This document shows, in pieces, positions 14,001-25,238 of a stretch of DNA of 64,000 nucleotides. A model generated the notes under the pieces. It saw only the letters and a program-made list of their open reading frames with translations, ran no database searches and was not told the DNA's origin. Every line of letters starts with the position of its first letter. Position 1 is the stretch's first letter. This stretch comes from Cotesia glomerata. Lineage: Eukaryota; Arthropoda; Insecta; Hymenoptera; Braconidae. The position numbers were made by a program, and so were the translations under genes. The DNA lies in contig NC_058162.1 in the NCBI RefSeq assembly GCF_020080835.1, positions 4,603,323 through 4,667,322 of the forward strand, in the 5' to 3' direction.

Positions 14001-17000
14001 TTTTTAAAAAAATTCTAATCGACGATTGTTGGTCACTGAATGCGAATGATTAATTAATTCAGTGTCGTTTAATTGCAATTAATAAAAAACGAAAACTACA
14101 AGACTGTATATCTATATATATCCATGTAAAATTAACATGGATGGTGATATATCTATATCTATAGATATTATGTACATTTTATTCCACCAGGGGCGCTAGT
14201 GCAGTACCTTCCTACTACAGCTGTTTTTTCGGCAATTAATTTTGAACGATTTAAGTTTTTTTTTTTTTTTTTATATTTCATAATTAAATGAGCATTATGA
14301 GTCGTGCACTTTTGGATTTTCCAAACTTTTTTAATAATTATATTATTATAATTATTTGACCATAATTATGAATTGAATTTAATCAATTCAATTCTGATTA
14401 GAAATAATTTTATATTTTATACTATTTTTCGAGTGATCTCTTGCAAAAAAGAAAAAAAAAATATCTATCAATTTGACCTCGGAATGCGACGAACAAACTA
14501 CCTTAAAAAAAAAAAAATCTTGAACCAAGAGTACAATTTTGAAGGAAATCATTTTCAAGAAAATTATTTTCTTCAAAATGGTATTCTTGATTTAGGATTT
14601 TTTCTTTAGAATCAAGTTTAATTTTTTATAGATGAGATTTTATTAATCCAATATAAATAAACAATATCATTTTGACTAATAGTGAAAATAAAACTTTTTC
14701 ATCCACAGTAATTGATCAAGTTATAACTAAAAAAATTGCTTTAGCGTTAAAACTCACTAAGCATTGAATAAATTACAGTAATTAAAAAGTGAAAATTACA
14801 AAAAAAAAAAAACGATGCTGAAGTCGTGGCTACGGAAAATTCAATTTTCGGATAGTAGATTTTTTATTTTATTAATTAACCAGCAGTCCACCCCGGCTTC
14901 GTACGGGTATTTAACAAAAATTTCAAAATCAATCATAATATAATATAGCCTACACACAATAAACAAATTTGTTGCGCCAAGAAAATTTTAAGAAAAACAA
15001 AAGTTATTTTGGAGCAAGAAGAAATTTTATTGATTCAAGAAAATTTTCTTGTCTCAAGAAACTTGGACTTCATTCAAGAAATTTTCAATCTTCTTTAATA
15101 TTTTCTTGAGCTAAGAAAATTTATACTCCAGTCAAGAATTTTTTTTTTCAGTGTATGTCACCTGAGGATAGAGTAGCTTCCCAACAGTGAAATAATTTTT
15201 CAAATCGGTTCAGTAGTTTCGGAGCCTATTCGATGCAAACAAACAAACAAACAAACAAATAAACAAATCTTTGCTCTTTATAATATTATTATTAGTATAG
15301 ATTACAAAAATTGAATTAATGTTTTTTTTTTTTTAAAGATTAACAATTGAAAAATTTCAGTTTTATTTAGAACTTATAGATGAAAAAAATATAATCGATA
15401 TCGATGCAATTTTTAATCCCATAATAAAATTGAGATGAAATGTATGTGAAACCAATTTATTCGTGATGTGATTGGTTGAAAATATTTATTCTCAATCTGA
15501 TTGGTTGAAAGTGAATATAATATACATAAACTACACATAAATATATCATGACCATAAATATGAGGCGCGCGCAAATTTGAATTCTAGTCCCGTATTAAAA
15601 TAGAGATGAAATGTGTGTGTAACCAATTTATTTGTGATGTGATTGGTCAAATATATCATAAGCATAAAAATATATCCCAACTCCATAATTAGGCGCGCGC
15701 AAATGAAATTCTGATTTTTTTTTTTTTTTAAATAGAAAATTAATATTTTTAAATTAAATAATTTGCAACTTTGATCAGCAGACACGATAATTTTTCTTCA
15801 TTTTGTTTGAAGTATAGTAATTGTTTATTTTTACGGTTCATAATATTTCAATCCATAAAAATTATATTTAAAATTCTTTTTTAACAATCACTTATTTTTT
15901 TCTTTAAGTTTATTAAAAATAGAATAATTCAAATTTTAAATAAAATACTTGGGGGAAAAAAAGCTTTATAATGTCAAGCTAAAAATTGAAGCGGAATTCT
16001 ACGGTGGTACATTCAGTGCGTTATGTCAAATATAAAAAAACAATTGCTGATTTATGTGTAAATTTATTTATTTATTTATTTATTTATTTATCTGGTAAGG
16101 AATTCTATAGAGGTGTAAAAACACCTGTGTACAGAACCAGTACAAAAAATAACAGTTTTATAATACATAGACTTTTTTACAAAATTTGTGTCGATAATAC
16201 AATGCAAAGAAATAATAAGTACAAAAAGTAATTTAAGAGAAATAATTTTTAGAGAAAGAAATACAGAATTATAAATAATTATCAGAAAAAGAAATATCCA
16301 ATCAAATACTCGCATTTTCCATTACATTTTTTTAGCATATTAACCATTAAAAATTCTTATTCAGTAACTTGACTTTTTTTTAAACAATTTTTTATTAAAA
16401 TCTATAGTTTTCATATCAGTAGGTATTTTAATATCAATTATAAAGACTTTTTCTTCTCGTTTTTTCACTAATTAATTTTCTTCTTAAATTAATGTTATTT
16501 AATTTTAAATAATTTTTATTGATGTATATTGCCGATAAGCGTATGTTGATTAATAAATAAATAAATAAATAAATAAATAATGTCAAATTTTTTACTTTTT
16601 AAATTGAGATATAACTAGGTCATTGTGAAATAAAATAATTACTAGAAAATATTTATAATGTCAAGAGACTTAGTGACATTTATGTCTGTCACAAAGTTTA
16701 ATACTTCTTAAGTGATTAGTTGCAGAATAAAAAAGTTTCATATTGTCGTTCGATATTCAGACACGTACTTCCTGAAAAGTGAAAAACTCCCTTTATATTG
16801 ACATTTGATTATTTACTAAGCATTAAAAAAAAAAATTTTTTTTTGTGTAGATTTTCTGTATTTGGCCTGTTTGCCGTCATAGTATCATGGTTAATGGCTT
16901 CCTTGTACCTAGCAACGTCAGTAGCCCTGGGCGACCTCTGCGTCTCACCTGACAGTTATTTAATGAAAAACAGCCCTTCCGTGATGGTCAGTGAAGTACT

Positions 17001-20000
17001 TAATTATTACATGCGCTGTGAAAGCACCCAGAATCATCCATTTACTCAACGATTACGAGAAGGACAAATGGCTGCTGGGTTCATGCTATCGAGTTTGAAT
17101 GCAGTCGAAAAAATCGCATATGAACTCTACGACAAACCGACCCTGCAACCGAAGCTCCAAAGCCTCAAGGACACCGTCATAGATATCAACGGAAGTATGT
17201 CGCGCTTGACGGCTCTTCTCGATTGCAAGCCTCTTCACAAGGAATATATTCGAGCTGCCCAAGGTCTTTGTCATCTTGGACTCTATGGTCTGACTTTCAT
17301 GCTTCTGGCTAGTCTTGCTGCTGGACTGTTTTTTACGATTTTAGTCTGGGTCGATTCTCATACCTGGATTTATATCAGAAAACGGTAATCATTTTACTGG
17401 CATGGTCTCCTTAAAATGATTAATTTTAAATAAATTTATCTTTATCAAAATTTTGCTATTTAATTTTTTTTTAAGAGGGATAGCCACTGTGAGGATCGAA
17501 AAAATAGGTGATTTTAGGAAATTTTTTTGACTGGGATAATAAAGGAATTTGGGGATCGGTTTTTTTTGTTTTATAAAGTATACATTGAAGATCATTCTCC
17601 TAAATTTTGATTAAAAAATATCATGTTGTTACAAAGTTATAAGCATTTTTGTGGAGCACCAAAAAAATTTCCCCCACCACGGTGGGATCTTAACTCAAAC
17701 TCAAACTCAAAAAAGGATTATTTAAAACAAAAAAACCAAATTGCGTTGTAATCTGCATGCATGTGATTATCGTTCCACGGAGGAGATTTTAAAATTTGGA
17801 TTTAAAAAAAAATGGCGATATATTGAAAATTTTTCGTTTTTTTTTCTTATTTTTTTGGATTCAAACAGCCCTAAAAAATCTTAAAAATCAAAATTTTTAA
17901 AATCCCCTCCGTGCAACTATAGCTACTGAATAGACGAATACGGAAAAAAAAGTAGCAAATCGGTTCATATTTATGCAAATTACAGATCCCACCAGTTCAA
18001 AAAAAGTAGTTTTGAGAAAACCGCGTTTTCGTCGGAGCGCCACACGTGCAATGGTCATTTGACACGCTGTCACAAAAATGATTATAACTCGAAAAATATT
18101 CGGAATTTTGATATTAAATTCTGGATACATATTTTTGGAATCCCGGAAAAAATAGACTTGGAAAAAATTTTAAAGTTACGAAAAATTCATATTATTTCAT
18201 TAAAATTATTATAGAATAAAAATAATAATAATAATATTAATATTTTTTTTTTGTCACAAAAAATGAAGCGATCATTCTGGGGGTGCTTGTTTTTCAGGAA
18301 AATTGTGGGTGTGATACAATTATTATTATTATCATTTTTATTTTATAATAATTTTAATGAAATAATATGAATTTTTCATAACTTTAAAATTTTTTCCAAG
18401 TCTATTTTTTCCAGTCTATTTTTTCCGATTACCATATTTTTGAATGTATGAACTTTGATTTAATAAAAAAAAAATTTTTTTTTTTTTTTTATTTTCATAC
18501 TGGCTATCCCTCTTAATTCAAATAATAAAAAAAAAATTTAATTAATAGAAATAAATAACGTTATAATATGAAAAAATAATTATATCATAAATTTAAAAGA
18601 ATAAAAATTTTTTTCTTCGTAAACACTTTTATAATTCTTATCAAAATACTTCAAGCATAAGACATAAAAAACAATTCTGACGAATTGATGATTTATCAAT
18701 TTTTTTGAATTACGATAAAAAATAAAAAGATAAAACAATGGATAACAATAATAATAGTAATTAAATGACCTTGACCTAATTACAAATTTTTTTAATTACT
18801 CATCAATAATCTTATCAATAACGATAATAATTTTTCACTAAATGTAGATAGTAATTTTCTTTCTAGTGAGAAAATTATCAGTCATTGATTAATTCCTATG
18901 ATTAAAAGTGTTTGCTTACAAACGATTAATTTACAGAACAGATAAACTGAAATAATAAAAATTGTTCCAGAAGGGATTACTCTCAAGTTGACGAGCAGGA
19001 TCCATTTTTGCCGCCATCAGCAGCGTCGCAGGCGATCGCAGCCAGGACTCTCCGTGGCCAAGGGTCGTACCCGCCTACAGCCCCTTCTCTTAATCCAAAT
19101 TCTCATGGCACGAATAATACAATTAAGCAGCCTCTTCTGCTAACGCCGCCCCCGCCATCCTACGCTACCGCAACAGCTCGAGCACGTCAGCTGCACGAGA
19201 GCATGTTAAAGTTTGTGCATGTTTTTGTTCTTTATTTAATTTTAAATTTATACATATGTTAATTATTTAGAAATCAGTCTATCAGTTTTATGATGATGAT
19301 ACTCTAAGTACCAGGTGTCTGACAATAATTTAATAGTTTGGTTTTTTAATCTGTCTAAAGTATAAAAACTAAATAAAAATTGGTAATTATTTACAAGTGG
19401 GGTCAACCCCAATTTTGGGGCATAATTAGATGAAAAATTAGCAATTTCAATTTTTTTTTATTCTGCTTATTTTTACAGCGGATTTATGATAAAAAATTTC
19501 GTGAAAGAAAAAAATAAAGATTTAGATAGCTTTTTTGCCTTCAAAAGTTGAAAAAAATTTTGGCTCGTTTTTGAATAAAATTTCTATTTTATCTTTTTTT
19601 TATATATTTTTTTTAAATACATAAAAAAAACGAACAATTAAAAAAAAAAAGTTGAATATCACAATTTTCAAAAAAATTTATAAATTTTTTGAAAATTAGT
19701 AAAATTTTTTTAAATTGTGATAATTAACTTTTTTATTTTTTAAATTGTTCATTTTTCATGTATTTTTCTAACATGAATTTTATTCATTGAAAAACATGAA
19801 TAACTAAATAAATTAAAAAAATTTGGTGATTTGGCCATACCCTGTGATATAGTAAACTCTAGTAGTCTCGAAATATTTAAAAATAAAGTTTATGATTACT
19901 TGTTTGAGCTAGATTTTTAAATAAGCATATTATATATAGTTAAATATAATTTAAATTAAGTGGAGTTAGTGTTGAATCGATAATCTATAACATTTAAGCA

Positions 20001-23000
20001 AAAAAATTTTGAAACTTTTCTCTATTGTACTTACAATTACTGTTTTTATAAATCTATTCTTTTGTATATTTTTATTTTATTTTGAATTTGCCATTTGGCC
20101 TGTGCCCTGGCATAAATAAAGATTAATCTAATCTAATCTAACTAGGTGCAAAATTAACATTTTCAAATTTTTTTTATTCTGCTTCTTTTTACGGCGCATT
20201 TATGATAAAAAATGTAAAAGGAAAAAATAAAGATTTTGATAGCTTCTTTGCCTTCAAAAGTTGGTAAAAACTTTGGCTCTCATGTTATTAAATAAAATAA
20301 ATATTTTATTTTTTTTTTTTTAAGTTTTTGATATATTTTTTATTTTAAAATTAAATAAAAAACAATGAAAAAAAAAAGTTGAATATAACAATTTTCTAAA
20401 AAATTTATAAATTGTAAATTTATACTTTTACCGCTGCTATTTTTGCATTGATAAAAAATTAATTTGGTTCAAGAGAAAAAATCTTGAACAAAGAAAATCA
20501 TTTTTAAGACAGAAAAATTTTTAAATAAAGTGAAATTTACTAAAACAAAGAAAAATTTATTGATTAAAGAAATTTTCTTTTTGATTTAATGTAATTAAAT
20601 TTTTCCAAATGGAATGTGAGTGTATTCCATACATGCTTGTAAATTAATTAAAATTTATCAAAATGAATTGAAATTAATAATTTGTCTAAAAATAATTTTT
20701 TTTTTATCTTGATCAAATATTTTTTTTCTTGAATCAAAATAATTAAAAAATAATTTTTTAGATATATTTTTTTTTGAAAAACACAAAAAATGAACAATTT
20801 AAAAAAAAATTGAATATTATAATTTTATAACAAATTTATAAATTTATTTGAAAATTTGTTAAAATTGTGATAATCAATTTTTTTTTTAAATTGTTCATTT
20901 TTTTTATATATTTTCCAAAAAAAAAAATATTTCAATAAAATCAAATAAAAATTTCGTTAAAAAAAATGAAGATTAAAATAATTGACCCCACTTATAAATA
21001 TTTACCTAAAGATTTTGTTAGACGTCTGTTCATTTTAGCATCATATACAATTAAAGTAGCAAAATCTTGATCATAGATCTTAATCATAGTAATGATTGCT
21101 ACTTAAATTGTCATAAATCATAATCTTGCAATTACAATTGATAAATAATCGAACAATTTCTTACTATTATTATTATATTATATTATATTATACACAGTCT
21201 GGATTTTTCTGCTGCTTAAATAATTTATTTTCTTCAAGATGATAGATCTAAAAAAAAGTTAAATTTTGTTAGAGCTGCTGCTTGCGCCAATAGATGTTAG
21301 TTGTGCGTTTTATTAATCAGTGGATAGGATTTTATTACTATATATATTTTTTTTAATCGTATACATAAAAAAAGAGTTAAAGTTTAACGTTTTGGATTTC
21401 ATATTATTAATTTATTAATTAAATTGATTTAATGATTATTTAATTAATTGATTAATCAAGTATAGTAGTTTATAGGAGAAGAAGAAGAAAGGGTTTGGTG
21501 TAATTAATTTTGTTTTAATGATTACAGAGGTGGGGGTGTTAACGGGAGTGGAGGGATCGGAGATCACAAACTGTCTCAGCATAATCAGCAATCGGCAAGT
21601 GGACGAGCTGAGCACCGTTCTGGGCACGGAGATCAACCTGGTCAGTACGCAACTTTAAGTAAACAATGCAAAACTCTTGAATCTAATGATTTCTACTGAG
21701 GACACGCCCCCTCGGGACCTGGTGAGATTTTTTTTTTGTTTTTACTTTGTTAATTATAGATAATAATTTAAATTATTTTTGAAATAGAGAAAAATTACTC
21801 GATTGAGTTCAATTTTAACAAAATTGTACACATTAAACAAAAAAGGCATGAAAACAAATTTTTTTTTAATCATTCTATTTTTTCTGCAAAATCTGAAAAA
21901 ATTGATAATTTTTTCAAAAATATATAATAAATGTTCAAATCATGAAAAAATTTTTTTAATTTCTTCAGTTTTTCATGTTTTTCAATTAAAAAAATTGATG
22001 TTTGAAAAATATTAGAGAAAAACATGACAAGAAAAAAATTTTTTTAATTTTTATGGCCTCGTTTATGGGCACAACCAGTGTGACACCCTAAAAAAAAAAA
22101 GGCGATTTTTGGGAATTAAAATAAAAAAAACTTCTGTATGAATTGTTTTTAAATTTTAAGGGTATATTAATACATCTTTTAAGAATATACAGTAAAATTT
22201 TTGAAGAAAAAAATTAAATATTTCCCGAGTTGCACGCGATCTCTGACGGTGCTAAAAAAAAAATTGTCCTCCACTGTTGGAGTGATTTCGGACTTCTCCA
22301 TGAATGAAACCGAAAAAAAAAATTCTGGTTAAACTAGAAGGTATTCTCCGTACAATGACCCTCGATCGAAAAAAAATATCAAAAATTGACCAAATGGCGG
22401 CGTTTTAAAAAAAAATTGAATTTTACCCAAAAATTTTGGTCGTTTTTGGCCTGCCAAAATTCAATTTTTGATCAGATCAAAAAACTGGAGGGTCATTGAA
22501 TGGAGAATTATATACAAAGCATGCAGAAAAAAAATTGGTAGTGATCGGATCATCTTCTTCAAGTAATCACTCCAACAAATTTGAAAAATGCTGTTTAGAG
22601 AAAAACTCGTTTTTAAAGATGAAATAATCCTATTCTAACTGTTGAGCGGCTACTCTTTAAATGGCTGTAACTCAAAAACTATTTGAGATATTGATTTAAA
22701 ATTTTAATATGTTATTTTTAAAGGTATAACCTATCGAAATATGAAAAAAAAATCGATTTTTTGAAAATTTCACACTGCAGTAATAGAAGGATTTCTTAGC
22801 ATTTAAGAAGATTTCTTTGTACTTAAGAAATCATTTCTTAAACATCATTTCTTAGTATTTAAAATATATTTCTTAGTATTTATAATATTTCTTAGTATTT
22901 AAGAAATATTTCTTAAATACTAAAAAATATTTTTTAAATACTAAGAAATGATTTCTTAAATACAAAGAAATCTTTTTAAATACTAAAAAATCTTTCTATC

Positions 23001-25185
23001 AGTGTGGTTGTGCCCCTTAATCATTCTATTTTTTCTGCAAAATCTGAAATAATTAAAAAATTTTTCAAAAATATATAAAAAATGTTCAAATCATGAAAAA
23101 ATTTTTTTAATTTGTTCAGTTTTTCATGTTTTTTAATAAAAAAAATTGATGTTTGAAAAACATCAAAGAAAAACAAGACAAAAAAAATTTTTTTTTCATT
23201 TTTATAGCCTCGTTTAAATAATGACCTTATTTTTAATTTTAAAATCTCAATTATAAATGCAGTATTAAGTAATTTAGTTTTGAATGTTGAAAGAAAATAT
23301 TAATAACATTTAGATAATCGTTGGTATCATAAATGTGAACTTAGTCGTTAAATATGACGCAAAAGTTCCCGACAATTAACGACAATTGTTATATTTGTTT
23401 CAGTACTTTATAAAGACTTTAGAAGGAAACTTTTAAAATGATTATAGTTATTAACATCTTTAAACTTTATTTTGTTTATAATACGCTTGAGTTAGTTAAC
23501 ATAAAAACTTTCCTTGTTTTCTCAATTAACAATAGTTTATTAAAATTAAATAACTGTTTTAAATATAAAAGCTTAACTTTATTAAAGTGTCGGATTATTT
23601 TGCTGTATTACGAATGGAAGTTATGAAAATTGTGACGAGATGATTATTTTATAAACATAAATAAATGCAAAGTTCTTTTAATTTTATTATTTATATTTTC
23701 ATGTTTAACTTGATGTAAATATAGCGACTGGTTATCCTTTTAGTTATGAGTTATGACTTCAGGCTTTTTTTTTATTTATTGAAAAAAATGAAATTGATCA
23801 TGACTAGTAAAAAATAAATAGGAGTGTTAGTTCCGTTTTCTTGTAAAAAGTTTTATCTTTCGGATGTGAGTAACAGATTCTAGTTGGCTTGTTTTTTAAA
23901 GCGATACCCCAAAAACGAGGGTTGAATTTATCGTTACTTTTTTATCATTTTATCAGGAACTTTATCGAAGGAAGTTTGACGTTGAAATAACTGTAATCAT
24001 CTTGAAAAAGAATCTTGAAGGTTTGAATTTTTTTACATAACATTTCAAAACTAAATGATACTTTTTTATAAGAACGAATTGCTCATTCTAACTTTTGTTG
24101 TTTAGTTTTAAAATAAATTTATTTTTTTCAATTTTAATTTATTTAACATAAAAATAAAAATTCAATAATTTGTTTAATAATTTTGATAAATATTTCTATT
24201 TATTCTATTTATTCATTCAATGATATTTAATTAAATGTAAAATAAAATTACAATTATGAATAATTTAATAAAGAAATGAAGCTAAAACTAAATAAGCATT
24301 TTTATGAGTTTTTATAATAGCATTTCAATTTTTGAATAGACTGTCATTTATATTATTAAGAGAATAAAAAAAATTTTGTGTCCAGGATAGTCATATGATA
24401 AGATCGGTTTTTTTTTATTGGAATTTGATGTCATTGAAAAGGTCGTGACTTGAATTTGTGCATTTTCAAGGTTTCATATCATTTTCACCGACAGTCAATT
24501 TAATATGATAAGTATTTAGGATGTATTCGAAAATGCTCTATCTCTAGATACATAGTTAAGAAATGACCTTGTATCTTGTGAACTATTGACATTTTTAAAG
24601 ATATAAGCTCTTCCCGATGTTACACTCATCGAGACCTTTCATTTGAGTACCCACATTAATTTTTCATATATTTATATATATTGTATATATATGTATATAT
24701 GAAAAATATATCAAATTGCATGTGGGTACTCAAATGAAAGCTCTTGATGAGTGTAACATCAGGATGAGCTTATATTTTTAAAAAGGTCAATAATTAAGAA
24801 ATGACCTAGTATCTTGTGAAATATTGACATTTTTAAAGATATAAGCTCATCTCGATGTTACACTCATCAAGACCTTCCATTTGAGTACCCACATCAATTT
24901 TTCATATATTTATATATAATATATATATATGTATATATGAAAAATATATCAAAATGCATGTGGGTACTCAAATGAAAGGCCTCGATGAGTGTAACATAGA
25001 GATGAGCTTATATCTTTAAAAACCTCAATCGCTAAGAAAGTACAGTGCAATTTAACATAATTAAGAAACGACCTTGTATCCTGTGAACTATTGACATTTT
25101 TAAAGATATAAGCTCATTTCGACATTACACTCATCGAGACCTTTCATTTGAGTACCCACATCAATTTTTCATATATTTATATATA

Positions 25186-25238
<53 letters not shown>

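Noticed and set aside
17086..17274. Antisense open frame within tweety exon 3, also at 39442-39630
   Set aside because: It is a shadow of the real exon frame and resembles no known protein.
21862..23216. LTR retrotransposon (because of 200-bp direct repeats)
   Set aside because: No TG...CA ends, primer-binding site, polypurine tract or coding remains; the centre has inverted ends instead.
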